Made by a program: the position numbers and the translations under genes | Source: Bog-532 sp963830385 | GTDB lineage: Bacteria > Actinomycetota > Actinomycetes > Streptosporangiales > Streptosporangiaceae | DNA length: 64,000 bases | NCBI GenBank assembly: GCA_963830385.1 | Contig: CAWHMD010000005.1 | Location: forward strand, 1,922,001-1,986,000 | Direction: 5' to 3' | Notes under the pieces: generated by a model | What the model was told of the DNA's origin: nothing | The model's database searches: none | Seen by the model: only the letters and a program-made list of their open reading frames with translations | Part shown: positions 1-8,360 of the stretch, one piece after another | How positions within the stretch are numbered: position 1 is the first letter of the stretch | Layout of the letters: every line of letters starts with the position of its first letter

Positions 1-1
1 G

Positions 2-271
2 CAACCGCAGGTCTGCCACGGCCGGGACCAGATCGCCTGGGCGCTGGACCATCAAGCACGCCAGGGCGCGGCCACCCAGGTCGATGAAATCGTCTCCGGC
101 TCCGGCGGTCAGGTGATGGTCGTGGCCCGCACACCGGGCCTGGATGAGCGGCGAACCTGGCATAACGGCGACCGCAACTTCCTGGTCCTGACCGTCCGAG
201 ACGGCCAGATCATGGCCATGCGGGCCTTCCGGGACCGGGACCAGGCCAGCCGGTTCGCCGGGCTGACCTAG
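2..271 (+). CDS. NTF2-like (SnoaL-type) family protein, C-terminal part
   Basis: The reading frame is open from base 2 and stops with TAG at 269-271; the start lies outside the window, so about 89 residues are seen. The pattern HGRDQI early, then a beta-rich stretch and LTVRDGQIMAMRAFRDRDQA before AGL at the end, is the usual C-terminal half of small NTF2/SnoaL-like cone-fold proteins, where the GQI..MR strand and the A..AGL helix close the ligand pocket. Substrate or partner cannot be told; members range from polyketide cyclases to proteins of unknown role. It is followed by a 300-base gap and converges on the cytochrome oxidase operon. Confidence 0.62.
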   Translation, partial: QPQVCHGRDQIAWALDHQARQGAATQVDEIVSGSGGQVMVVARTPGLDERRTWHNGDRNFLVLTVRDGQIMAMRAFRDRDQASRFAGLT

Positions 272-404
272 CCGTTGCCGTCCTTTTGGGGCCCAGACCG
301 CCGGGCACCATGCAGGAGTGGCGGCACAGTCCCTGGCTCCATCCCGTCGCCGTCGGCCCCCCGGGGCATCGGCTTCGGGGTTCCTGTGACTTATGGGGCT
401 GTAG

Positions 405-441
405 GGGTGCGTGGGCTCTGGGGTGGGTGCGTGGGCGCTGG
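405..441. repeat. G-rich 17-bp direct repeat in the gap before ctaF
   Basis: Two 17-base copies (GGGTGCGTGGGCTCTGG at 405-421 and GGGTGCGTGGGCGCTGG at 425-441) differ at one base. Together with neighbouring G runs they fit the G3+N1-7 quadruplex pattern on the plus strand. The rest of the 272-574 gap holds only this and the terminator at 529-560; I see no gene in it. Confidence 0.5.
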
Positions 442-528
442 AGGGGCGCGCGTAGTTCCGGGGGGTTGGCGCGCGCGTCGTAAACGCTGGCGTGCAACTG
501 GCTGAGGGGTGGGCGGCCCGTGGAACGC

Positions 529-560
529 CGAGAGCCCCGGGCTTACGCCCGGGGCTCTCG
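529..560. terminator. Bidirectional terminator hairpin between the NTF2-like gene and ctaF
   Basis: A perfect 14-bp inverted repeat, CGAGAGCCCCGGGC with loop TTAC, lies 14 bases beyond the ctaF stop. On the plus strand it is followed by TTGCTT. It separates two convergent genes and probably stops transcription from both sides. Confidence 0.75.
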
Positions 561-574
561 TTGCTTGGGTCGAG

Positions 575-970
575 TCAGTGCGCGTAGTGGCCGCGGTAGT
601 ACTCGAAGACGAAGCCGATGGCGGTGAACATGGTCATCAGCGCGCCGATGAGGAACAGCCACCAGCCGATGGCGAAACCGAACGCCAGGACCGCGCAGGA
701 GAAGCCGACGAACAGCGGCCACCAGCTGTGCGGGCTGAAGAAGCCGATCTCGCCGGTGCCTTCGGCGATCTCGCCCTGCGGGTTGTCCTCCGGGCGCTCG
801 GGCAGCCGACGCCCGGTGAACAGGACGTAGAACCCGGTCAGGATGGCCAGCGCCACCGCGAAGGCCAGCGCCGCGGTGCCGGTCGGGTCCTTCGAGTAGT
901 ACCAGTAGATGATGTCCGCACCGCCGAAGAAGGTGGCGCAGCCGAGGAACAGCCAGCCTTCGACCTTCAT
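575..970 (-). CDS. ctaF: Cytochrome c oxidase subunit 4 (actinobacterial type)
   Basis: This 131-residue protein matches the actinobacterial subunit IV of the aa3 cytochrome c oxidase, a small membrane subunit of the respiratory supercomplex. Four hydrophobic helices are visible: residues 4-23, 30-50, about 84-103 and 105-122, joined by a hydrophilic loop with RRLPERPEDNP. The start MKVEGW is the family's usual N terminus. It is the last gene of ctaC-ctaD-ctaF, 42 bases after ctaD, and is followed by a strong terminator hairpin. ctaE and the qcr genes are not in the window, so subunit III and the bc1 partner must be encoded elsewhere. Confidence 0.9.
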   Translation of the reverse strand: MKVEGWLFLGCATFFGGADIIYWYYSKDPTGTAALAFAVALAILTGFYVLFTGRRLPERPEDNPQGEIAEGTGEIGFFSPHSWWPLFVGFSCAVLAFGFAIGWWLFLIGALMTMFTAIGFVFEYYRGHYAH

Positions 971-1012
971 GCCATTCTTCTCTTTCTGTTGAGCCTCATC
1001 GGAGGGCGGGGG

Positions 1013-2758
1013 CTAGGCATCGTGGATTGACGCCGGGAGCTGGTTCTGGTTCTCCACCGGGGCGTCCAGGGTCTGAGTCACCCCGCGGGCCGACAGGCCG
1101 GACTTGATGTGCGGGTAGTGCAACTCGAAGGCCGGGCGCTCGGACCGGATGCGCGGGATCCGGTAGAAGTTGTGCCGGGGCGGCGGGCAGGACGTGGCCC
1201 ACTCCAGCGAGCTGGCGAAGCCCCACGGGTCCTCGACGTTGACCGGCTGGCCGTACCGGTGGGTCTTGTACACGTTGTAGAAGAAGATCAGGATCGACAG
1301 CGTCAGCACCCAGGAGCCGATGGACGACAGCTGGTTCAGCAGCGTCACGTTGCCGGGCAGGAGCGGGTAGTTGGCGATGCGACGGGGCATGCCCTCCACG
1401 CCGACCCAGTGCTGCACCAGGAACGTCAGGTTGAAGCCGATGAACATCAGCCAGAACTGGATCTTGCCAATCCGGTCGTCGAGCTTCTTGCCGGTCATCT
1501 TGGGCCACCAGAAGTAGAAGCCCGCAAACATCTCGAACAGCACGGTGCCGGCCAGCACGTAGTGGAAGTGGGCGACCACGAAGTAGGAGTCGCTGACCGC
1601 GAAGTCCAGCGGCGGGGAGGCCAGGATGATGCCGGTGATCCCGCCGAACAGGAACACGATCAGGAAGCCGACCGTGAACAGCATCGGCGGCTCGAACGTG
1701 ATCTGCCCCTTCCACATCGTCCCGGCCCAGTTGAAGAACTTCACACCGGTGGGGATGGCGATGAGGAAGGTCATGAACGAGAAGAACGGGAGCAGCACGC
1801 CACCGGTGGTGAACATGTGGTGCGCCCACACCGTCATCGACAGGCCCGCGATCGAGATCGTGGCGGCGATCAGGCCCTTGTAGCCGAACAGCGGCTTGCG
1901 GCTGAACACCGGCAGGATCTCGGTGGCGATGCCGAAGAACGGCAACGCCAGGATGTACACCTCGGGATGGCCGAAGAACCAGAAAAGGTTCTGCCACAGC
2001 AGCGCCCCGCCGGTGGCCGCGTCGAACACGTGCGCGCCCAGGCGCCGGTCGATCTCGAGCACGAGCAGGGCCGCCGCCAGCGTCGGGAACGCCAGCAGGA
2101 TCAGCAAGCTGGTGAGCAGCGCGTTCCAGGTGAAGATGGGCATCCGGAACATGGTCATGCCCGGCGCCCGCAGGCAGAAGATCGTGGTCACGAAGTTCAC
2201 GCCGCCGAGGATCGTCCCCAGCCCGGACAGCACCAGGCCCATGATCCACAGGTCCGAACCGACCCCCGGCGCGTAGACCGCGTTGGTCAGCGGCGAATAC
2301 GCGTACCAGCCGAAGGCCGCCGCCCCACCCGGGGCCAGGAAGCTGACGACCAGGATCAGCCCGCCGAACAGGAAGAAGTAGTAGCTGAGCAGGTTCATCC
2401 GCGGGAACGCGACGTCGGGCGCCCCGATCTGCAGCGGCATGACCACGTTCGCGAACCCGATGAACAGCGGGGTGGCGAACAGCAGCAGCATCAGCGTGCC
2501 GTGCATGGTGAACAGCTCGTTGTAGACCTGGTCGGAGACGATGCTGTTGTTCGGCTCGAACAGCTGCAGCCGGATGATGATCGCCATGATCCCGGCGATG
2601 ATGAAGAAGCCGAACGAGGTGATCAGGTACATGTACCCGATGACCTTGTGGTCGGTGGACGAGAGCCAGCCGGCCAGCACGCCACCCTTACGATCGGTCC
2701 GCTGCCGCGGGATGATCGGGGCGCCGGTGGCCGGCGGCTGCTGCTCGATCGTGCTCAC
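1013..2758 (-). CDS. ctaD: Cytochrome c oxidase subunit I
   Basis: Catalytic haem-copper subunit of aa3 oxidase, reducing oxygen to water and pumping protons in the cell membrane. The 581 residues hold about twelve membrane helices. Metal ligands are all present: low-spin haem His86 and His399, CuB His264 (in GHPEVY, with Tyr268 for the His-Tyr crosslink), His313-His314, and haem a3 His397. The start is GTG, overlapping the ctaC stop by four bases (GTGA), so translation is probably coupled. The C-terminal 40 residues are a hydrophilic tail. Length and motifs are normal for actinobacteria. Confidence 0.97.
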   Translation of the reverse strand: MSTIEQQPPATGAPIIPRQRTDRKGGVLAGWLSSTDHKVIGYMYLITSFGFFIIAGIMAIIIRLQLFEPNNSIVSDQVYNELFTMHGTLMLLLFATPLFIGFANVVMPLQIGAPDVAFPRMNLLSYYFFLFGGLILVVSFLAPGGAAAFGWYAYSPLTNAVYAPGVGSDLWIMGLVLSGLGTILGGVNFVTTIFCLRAPGMTMFRMPIFTWNALLTSLLILLAFPTLAAALLVLEIDRRLGAHVFDAATGGALLWQNLFWFFGHPEVYILALPFFGIATEILPVFSRKPLFGYKGLIAATISIAGLSMTVWAHHMFTTGGVLLPFFSFMTFLIAIPTGVKFFNWAGTMWKGQITFEPPMLFTVGFLIVFLFGGITGIILASPPLDFAVSDSYFVVAHFHYVLAGTVLFEMFAGFYFWWPKMTGKKLDDRIGKIQFWLMFIGFNLTFLVQHWVGVEGMPRRIANYPLLPGNVTLLNQLSSIGSWVLTLSILIFFYNVYKTHRYGQPVNVEDPWGFASSLEWATSCPPPRHNFYRIPRIRSERPAFELHYPHIKSGLSARGVTQTLDAPVENQNQLPASIHDA

Positions 2759-3660
2759 TTAGCACCACTCCTGGTTGCCGTCTTGGCGTCCTGTCCGCCG
2801 CCGCTCCCGCCGATCCCGTTGCCGGACGTACCGCCGGTGCTGCTGGGCAGCGGGGTGGGCTGCCCGTTGGAAGGCGACGTCTTCTTCTGGGTGGCGATCC
2901 ACTGCTGGAACTGCTGCGGGGTGACAACCTTCAACTGGAACAGCATGCGGCTGTGATACAGCCCGCACAACTCGCTGCAGTGACCGATGTAGGTACCCGT
3001 CTTGGTCAGCGTGACCTGGAAGTGGTTCGGGTGACCGGGAATGACGTCGCGCTTGAACAGGAACTCGGGAACCCAGAAAGAGTGGATGACGTCGGGCGAG
3101 GTCAGGTTGAAGCGGACGGTCTCACCGGTCGGCAGCTCGAGTGTCGGCAGCGGGCCGGGGTACATCACGCCGTTCTCGGTCACGTTGTACTGCGGGTAGT
3201 TGAACTGCCAGCTCCACTGGTAGCCAACCACGTTCACGGTCACGTCGGAGGCCGACGTGAGCGTGTCGATGTAGTCCTCGTCCCGGGCCGTGTAGTAGAA
3301 GAGCACGGCGATCAGGACGAACGGCAGGGCCGTGTAGAGGATCTCAATCGGCAGGTTGTACCGGACCTGCGGAGGCAGCCGGTCATCGCCACGCCGCTTG
3401 CGGTGGAAGATCACCGCCCACAGGATCAGGCCCCACACCACCACCGCGACCGCCATACCGGCGATCCATGACCCCTGCCACAGGTGGAGCGTGACCAGCC
3501 CCTGCTTGGTGATGGGGTCCGGGAAGCCGACACGCGTGAACGTATCGTTCGTGCAGCCGGTCAGGGCAACCAGCAGCACCGCGAGGCCGGCCGCGCGCGG
3601 CACCCAGCGGCGCGTCTGGCCTGCACGTCCGCTGCGCGGAACGGGGCGGTTGGGAGTCAA
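2755..3660 (-). CDS. ctaC: Cytochrome c oxidase subunit II (lipoprotein form)
   Basis: Subunit II carries the CuA centre that accepts electrons from cytochrome c. The 301-residue product has an arginine-rich head and a lipobox ending LTGC at Cys36, so it should be lipid-anchored, then two membrane helices (about 61-86 and 107-124) and an extracytoplasmic cupredoxin domain. All CuA ligands can be seen: His193, Cys228, Glu230, Cys232, His236 and Met239. The last 50 residues are a Ser/Gly/Pro-rich tail. The chosen start is TTG at 3658-3660 behind GGAAGG; a different start would only alter the head. Confidence 0.95.
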   Translation of the reverse strand: MTPNRPVPRSGRAGQTRRWVPRAAGLAVLLVALTGCTNDTFTRVGFPDPITKQGLVTLHLWQGSWIAGMAVAVVVWGLILWAVIFHRKRRGDDRLPPQVRYNLPIEILYTALPFVLIAVLFYYTARDEDYIDTLTSASDVTVNVVGYQWSWQFNYPQYNVTENGVMYPGPLPTLELPTGETVRFNLTSPDVIHSFWVPEFLFKRDVIPGHPNHFQVTLTKTGTYIGHCSELCGLYHSRMLFQLKVVTPQQFQQWIATQKKTSPSNGQPTPLPSSTGGTSGNGIGGSGGGQDAKTATRSGAK

Positions 3661-4009
3661 CGGAAGGCCTTCCAGGCGGGTGTCTTTAGAGTCTTCTACA
3701 GCGTGTCGTGGAAACAGTATCGCGCTTGGCCGGCGCGTGGCCCGGGACCCCCGGCGTTTTTCCGCGCGCCAACCGGGGGCGATGCCGGGCGCAACCGGAA
3801 ATCATAACTCATTGAATCCGAATGCATTCAGATCGTATTCTTGAGCGTAGGACACAGGTGTCAGGGCATCATTGGGGACGTGGCGTACGAGCGAGTGGAG
3901 GGGCGCGGAGTCGCCTGGACTGACGAGTGCCAAGCGAGGAACGAGCGCGGGCACGAGGAGGGAAGGGGACGCCTCAAGGCGCCCCGGAGCGAGCGGGGAA
4001 GCTGAACTC
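3661..4009. other. Divergent control region between ctaC and the TusA-like gene
   Basis: No gene is seen in these 349 bases. The middle (about 3800-3845) is unusually AT-rich for this genome. It holds the minus-strand hexamer TATGAT (3801-3806), a possible -10 for ctaC, and the palindrome GAATGCATTC (3820-3829). I found no convincing -35. A small GGGG-ACGCC/GGCG-CCCC hairpin lies at about 3967-3985 just before the TusA-like start. Confidence 0.4.
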
Positions 4010-4339
4010 ATGAGCCGATGGTTCGGGCGGCCGGACGCGAGCACGCAGTCGCCGGCTACGCCGGCCGCCGTGGCGGCACCACGGGACCAGGGCAGCGCCG
4101 CGGCCGCCGAGGGCCCGCTGGTGACCATCGACGCGCTCGGGCGCAAGTGCCCGATCCCGATCATCATGCTGGCGCAGCGCATCGGTGAGGTCCCGGTCGG
4201 TTCGGTCATCGCGGTGCTGGCCGACGACCCGGCCGCCGAGACCGACGTGCCGGCCTGGTGCATGATGAAGTCGCACGACCACGTGCGCACGGTGCCGCTG
4301 GAGCGCGGCTGGGCGATCCTGATCCGCCGCGGCTACTGA
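4010..4339 (+). CDS. TusA-family sulfur carrier protein
   Basis: The 109-residue product has the TusA signature DALGRKCPIP with the sulfur-accepting Cys47 of the CPxP motif, in a domain covering residues 36-109. Members take persulfide sulfur from a cysteine desulfurase for tRNA thiolation, molybdenum cofactor or other sulfur routes; which applies here is unknown. The first 35 residues are an Ala/Pro-rich head not found in Escherichia coli TusA. I place the start at ATG 4010, with GGGGAA ten bases upstream; the frame is open further up, but that part looks non-coding. It is divergent from ctaC and converges on the next gene. Confidence 0.8.
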   Translation: MSRWFGRPDASTQSPATPAAVAAPRDQGSAAAAEGPLVTIDALGRKCPIPIIMLAQRIGEVPVGSVIAVLADDPAAETDVPAWCMMKSHDHVRTVPLERGWAILIRRGY

Positions 4340-4361
4340 CCACCGGGCGGTACGGGTACGC

Positions 4362-5165
4362 TCAGCGGCCGACCTGGGCGAACGCGGCCCGGGCGGCGGC
4401 CTGCGAGCCCGCCGACAGCTGGCTCATCGACACCGGGCCGTAGTGGCCGTTGTTTGACTTGTCGAGGCCAGTCAGCACCACGGTGACGAGCACGTTCCGG
4501 TAGCGGATGACGGTGGTGGCCACGTCGGTGATGGCCCCTTCCACCTGGTAGACCTGGGTCGCGGTGAAGGCGGCGGTACCGAGCCCCTTGATCACCGTGA
4601 CCTGGCCCTTGGGGGCACCGGTGTTGGGGGCCGGATCCTGCTTCTGCTGCATGGCCTCGGCGTAGGCGTCGATGGCGGCGAACGTGGCGCTGCCGGTGCC
4701 GCTGGCCAGCCCGCTGGGGGTGTAGGCGCGGATATCCAGCTGGAGCAGCCGGTAGGTGGGGCGCTGATCCAGCGTCCAGTCACACTGGCTGTCCAGCACG
4801 CCGTCCAGAGGGGGCGGCGCGGCCTGCTTGGTCTTGCCGGGCAGGTACGTGGACAGCGTGCCGGAGGGCACCGACGAGCAGGCCGACGGCACCTTCTGGA
4901 TCTCGCCGGGCAGGAACGTGGTGATCAGCGAGCCCGGGGTGACCGGGGCCGGGCTGGAGCCGGGCTTGACCAGCACCACCACGATCGCGGCGACGATGAC
5001 GACCACCGCGGCCGGGACGCCCCAGACCAGCCACCGGCGCCGCTGGGCCCCGCGCCGGCGGTTGCGGGCGTCGCGCCGCGGCGATTCGGGCGTGTCCAGG
5101 TAGGGCTGGTCGTCGGCGGACCAGTCAGCGGGTGGACGTGGCGGGAGTGACCCCTGCTCTGTCAC
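4362..5165 (-). CDS. Single-pass membrane protein with DUF3558-like outer domain
   Basis: The function is not recognised. The 267 residues comprise a Pro/Arg-rich cytoplasmic head, one membrane helix at about 46-68 and an outer domain. That domain has two cysteines (in PSACSS and SQCDW) and late motifs (GLGTAAF, then a hydrophobic YRNVLVTVVL strand). They recall the DUF3558 or LpqI-like secreted proteins of actinobacteria, but the match is by eye only. The GTG start at 5163-5165 has GGAGG eight bases upstream. It is the last gene behind tsaE, 22 bases away, in the place where tsaB usually follows in relatives. Confidence 0.7.
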   Translation of the reverse strand: MTEQGSLPPRPPADWSADDQPYLDTPESPRRDARNRRRGAQRRRWLVWGVPAAVVVIVAAIVVVLVKPGSSPAPVTPGSLITTFLPGEIQKVPSACSSVPSGTLSTYLPGKTKQAAPPPLDGVLDSQCDWTLDQRPTYRLLQLDIRAYTPSGLASGTGSATFAAIDAYAEAMQQKQDPAPNTGAPKGQVTVIKGLGTAAFTATQVYQVEGAITDVATTVIRYRNVLVTVVLTGLDKSNNGHYGPVSMSQLSAGSQAAARAAFAQVGR

Positions 5166-5187
5166 AGCGCGCCTCCGGGTAGAGGTG

Positions 5188-5664
5188 TCAGACCCGGACG
5201 ATCCTATGGGGATCGGCGGCCCAGCGTGGGCCGATCCCGGTGAGCCGGACCGACCGGCTGTCGCCGTGCAATTCGATCGCGATCTCCAGCCGGTCGTCGG
5301 ACAGCCCCTCGGCCAGGCCCTCACCCCACTCCACCGCCGTCACCGAGCTGTCGGTGGTGGCGTCCAGGTCCAGGTCGTCGACCTCCGCAATCCCGCCGAG
5401 CCGGTAGGCGTCGGCGTGGACCAGGGCCGGCCCGCCGGTCAGCGACGGGTGGACCCGCGCGATCACGAACGTGGGCGAGGTGACCGGCCCACGGACCCCG
5501 AGACCCTCGCCGATGCCCTGCACCAGGGTCGTCTTCCCCGCGCCGAGCGGGCCCGTCAGCACCAGCAGGTCGCCCGCGCGCAGCCCGGCCGCCAGGCGGC
5601 GGCCCAGCTCCTGCATCGCGCCGGCGGTGGGCACCTCGATCGTCTCGACGGTTTTCTCAGGCAT
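5188..5664 (-). CDS. tsaE: tRNA threonylcarbamoyladenosine biosynthesis ATPase TsaE
   Basis: TsaE is the small ATPase that resets the TsaB-TsaD complex making t6A37 in ANN-decoding tRNAs. The 158-residue protein has the Walker A loop GPLGAGKT at 38-45, the switch-like SPTFV motif and the HADAYRL and VEWGEG motifs typical of the family. The start MPEKTVETIE lies inside the end of alr (8-base overlap), so it is translated with alr. Relatives usually carry tsaB, rimI and tsaD next; here a membrane protein follows, so these partners must lie elsewhere. Confidence 0.93.
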   Translation of the reverse strand: MPEKTVETIEVPTAGAMQELGRRLAAGLRAGDLLVLTGPLGAGKTTLVQGIGEGLGVRGPVTSPTFVIARVHPSLTGGPALVHADAYRLGGIAEVDDLDLDATTDSSVTAVEWGEGLAEGLSDDRLEIAIELHGDSRSVRLTGIGPRWAADPHRIVRV

Positions 5665-6784
5665 CGGTATCGCCGTCCTGGTAGGTCCGCGGCACCCGGC
5701 CGCCGATTCCGGTGACGATCTCGTAGGAGATCGTGCCGAGCGTCTCTCCCCATTCCTGGGCGGTGGCCTCGCCACCGTCGCCCGGGCCGAACAGCACCAC
5801 CTCGTCGCCGGGGACGACCGGCTCGTCACCGAAGTCGATCACGAACTGGTCCATGCAGACGGTGCCGGCGATCGGCCACCGGCGGCCGCGGGCGTACACC
5901 AGCGGCTGCCCGGTCGCGGCGCGGGCCACCCCGTCGGCGTAGCCGAGCGGGACCAGGCCGAGGGTGGTGGGCGCGGTGGTGACGTAGCGGTGGCCGTAGG
6001 ACACCCCGGTGCCCGCCGGCACCCGTTTGACCTGGGCCAGCCGGGCGGTCAGGGTCATGGCCGGCCGCAGCCAGCCGGGCGCGCCGCCCGGCAGGGTGGA
6101 CAGGCCGTAGATCGCGCCGCCCAGCCGGACCAGGTCCAGCCGGGATTCGGGCACGGTGATGGCGCCCGCGGTGTTGGCGATGTGCCGCACCTCGGGGGTC
6201 ACGCCGGCCTTTTCCGCCTCGCGGACGGCCTCGTGGAACCGGGTCAGCTGGGCCTGGATCGACGGGTGGCCCGGCTCGTCGGCGCAGGCGAAGTGGGACC
6301 AGAGCCCGGTCACCTGGACCAGGCCGTCTGCCTGAGCGGCGAGGGCGGCGTCGATCACGGCCGGCCACTCGGCCGGGGTGGCACCGCCCCGGCTCAGCCC
6401 GGTGTCGGCCTTCAGGTGCAGCCGGGCGGGATGCTCAGCGCGGGCGGCCACGGCCGCGATCTGGTGCACCAGCGGTACCGAACCGGCCGTCAGGTCGAGC
6501 CCGGCCCGGATCGCGTCCTCGTGGGCGGACTCGGGCAGCGCCATCAGGCAGAGCACGGGCACGGTGATCCCGGCCCGGCGCAGCCGCAGCGCCTCGGCCA
6601 CGTGCACCACGCCGAGCCAGTCGGCCCCGCCGGCCACCGCCGCCCGCGCGGCCTGGACGCTGCCGTGGCCGTAGCCGTCCGCCTTGACGACCGCCATGAC
6701 CTGGCTGCCGGCCATCCGTTCGCGCAGCACCCGGACGTTGCCGGTGATCGCGCTCAGCTCGACCGGTGCGTAGGCGTGGTTCAT
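5657..6784 (-). CDS. alr: Alanine racemase
   Basis: PLP enzyme interconverting L- and D-alanine for peptidoglycan. The 375 residues show the N-terminal TIM barrel with the cofactor lysine Lys34 in AVVKADGYGHG and the C-terminal beta domain with the catalytic tyrosine in GVSYGHRY and the CMDQF motif. Its ATG overlaps the nnrD stop by four bases (ATGA), and its end overlaps tsaE, so glmM-nnrD-alr-tsaE is one tight transcription unit. Confidence 0.96.
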   Translation of the reverse strand: MNHAYAPVELSAITGNVRVLRERMAGSQVMAVVKADGYGHGSVQAARAAVAGGADWLGVVHVAEALRLRRAGITVPVLCLMALPESAHEDAIRAGLDLTAGSVPLVHQIAAVAARAEHPARLHLKADTGLSRGGATPAEWPAVIDAALAAQADGLVQVTGLWSHFACADEPGHPSIQAQLTRFHEAVREAEKAGVTPEVRHIANTAGAITVPESRLDLVRLGGAIYGLSTLPGGAPGWLRPAMTLTARLAQVKRVPAGTGVSYGHRYVTTAPTTLGLVPLGYADGVARAATGQPLVYARGRRWPIAGTVCMDQFVIDFGDEPVVPGDEVVLFGPGDGGEATAQEWGETLGTISYEIVTGIGGRVPRTYQDGDTDA

Positions 6785-8355
6785 GATGCCCGGACCGCGC
6801 GGATCGCGTCGGGCAGCGCCCGGACCACGTCGGAGGCGCCGATCGGCGCGCCTTCGAGGGCGGTGGCCTGCTCGTCGGCCGCACCGGGGGTGCCGGGGTC
6901 GCCCGGTCCGGCCGCCGCCCGGCGGGCGGCGACGCCGTGCAGGAACGCCGCCGCCGCGGCGGCGTCGGGCGGGTTGAGGCCCTGCGCCAGCAGCGAACCG
7001 GCCAGGCCGGAGAGCACGTCACCGGACCCGGCGGTGGCCAGCCAGGGCGTCCCGGTGGAGTTGACCCGGTCCGGGCGGGCCCAGGGGCTGTCCGGCGGCG
7101 AGCAGATGACCGTGGTCGAGCCCTTGAGCAGCACGGTCACGCCGAGGGACCGGGCGGCCGTCCTGGCGTGCGCCAGCCGCTGCGCCTCGATGTCGGCCCG
7201 GTCGGCGCCCGTCAGCCGGGACAGCTCACCGGCGTGCGGCGTGATCAGCGTGGGAGCCGACCGGCGCAGCAGGTCGCGGTGCTCGGCCAGGATCGTCAGG
7301 CCGTCCGCGTCGACCAGCACCGGCAGGTCGGTGGCCAGCACGGCAGCCAGCAGCTCGACCGAATCGTCGTCGGTGCCCATGCCGGGCCCGGCCGTCCAGG
7401 CCTGGACCCGGCCGACCGAGCCGAGGAAGTCCTTGGCCGCCGTGTGCTGCCAGCGATTCGCGCCTTCGGCCGGCTCCGGCGGGAGCGGGGTGATCACGGT
7501 CTCCGGCCACCACTGGCGGACGACGTCCACCGCGGGCTGGGCGGAGATGAACCGGATCATGCCGGCGCCACCGTGGATGGCCCCGCCCGCCGACAGGACG
7601 GCAGCGCCGGTGTACCGCTCGCTGCCGGAGACCAAGCCGAGCACGCCGCGGCGGTACTTGTCCGAATCGGCGGTGGGCGACGGCAGCAGGGTGGCTATGT
7701 CGGCCGCCTGCGCAGACACCACGTCGGGCGGGTCGAGGGCCAGGCCGATGCCGACGAGCTCGGTCACCCCGGCGTAGCTGGCGCCGGGGTCGATGAGCAG
7801 GCCGGGCTTCCAGGTGCCGAAGGTCACGGTCACGTCGGCGCGCACGGCGGCGCCCGCCACCTCGCCGGTGTCGGCGTCCACGCCGCTGGGCAGGTCCACC
7901 GCGACCACGGTGGCGGTGGACCGGGCGGCGGCGGCCGCGAGTGCCGCGTACGGCTCGCGCAGGCCGCCCTTACCGCCGATGCCGAGCATGCCGTCCATGA
8001 TCAGATCGGCGGCGTCGATGGCGGCGGCCACCGCCGGGTCGTCCGGGCCGGCGATCCGCCCGCCCGCGGCCCGCAGCGCGGCCGCCCCGCCCTCGTGGAT
8101 CCGGGAGCCGGCCGCCACCGCGAGGACGGCGGTGCCCCGGCGGGCGAGCTGGGCCCCGGCGTACAGTGCGTCGCCGCCGTTGTCGCCGCTGCCGGCCAGC
8201 ACGACGGCGCGGGCGCCGTACCGCCGGCCCAGCAGCTGACCGCAGACGGCGGCGAGGCCGGTGGCGGCCCGCTCCATCAGGGCTCCGGCGGGCAGGGCGG
8301 CCATCAGCGTGGCCTCGGCCGCCCGGACCTTGGCTACCTCACGAGCTTCGCGCAT
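6781..8355 (-). CDS. nnrD: Bifunctional NAD(P)H-hydrate epimerase / ADP-dependent dehydratase
   Basis: Repairs damaged NADHX and NADPHX. The 524-residue fusion has an N-terminal YjeF epimerase domain (about 1-215, motif GSGDNGGDALYAG) and a C-terminal ribokinase-like dehydratase (about 225-515) with LITPHAGELSRLTG and TAGSGDVLSG, where the aspartate of GSGD acts on the substrate. The fusion is the normal bacterial form. It begins five bases after the glmM stop. In many actinobacteria glmS and acpS sit between these two genes; they are absent here. Confidence 0.95.
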   Translation of the reverse strand: MREAREVAKVRAAEATLMAALPAGALMERAATGLAAVCGQLLGRRYGARAVVLAGSGDNGGDALYAGAQLARRGTAVLAVAAGSRIHEGGAAALRAAGGRIAGPDDPAVAAAIDAADLIMDGMLGIGGKGGLREPYAALAAAAARSTATVVAVDLPSGVDADTGEVAGAAVRADVTVTFGTWKPGLLIDPGASYAGVTELVGIGLALDPPDVVSAQAADIATLLPSPTADSDKYRRGVLGLVSGSERYTGAAVLSAGGAIHGGAGMIRFISAQPAVDVVRQWWPETVITPLPPEPAEGANRWQHTAAKDFLGSVGRVQAWTAGPGMGTDDDSVELLAAVLATDLPVLVDADGLTILAEHRDLLRRSAPTLITPHAGELSRLTGADRADIEAQRLAHARTAARSLGVTVLLKGSTTVICSPPDSPWARPDRVNSTGTPWLATAGSGDVLSGLAGSLLAQGLNPPDAAAAAAFLHGVAARRAAAGPGDPGTPGAADEQATALEGAPIGASDVVRALPDAIRAVRAS

Positions 8356-8360
8356 GTAGC

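Noticed and set aside
1109..2956. A 615-codon plus-strand frame opposite ctaD
   Set aside because: Antisense shadow of ctaD and ctaC with no recognisable domain.
5471..7777. A 768-codon plus-strand frame opposite alr and nnrD
   Set aside because: Antisense shadow; the minus-strand genes have clear families and motifs.
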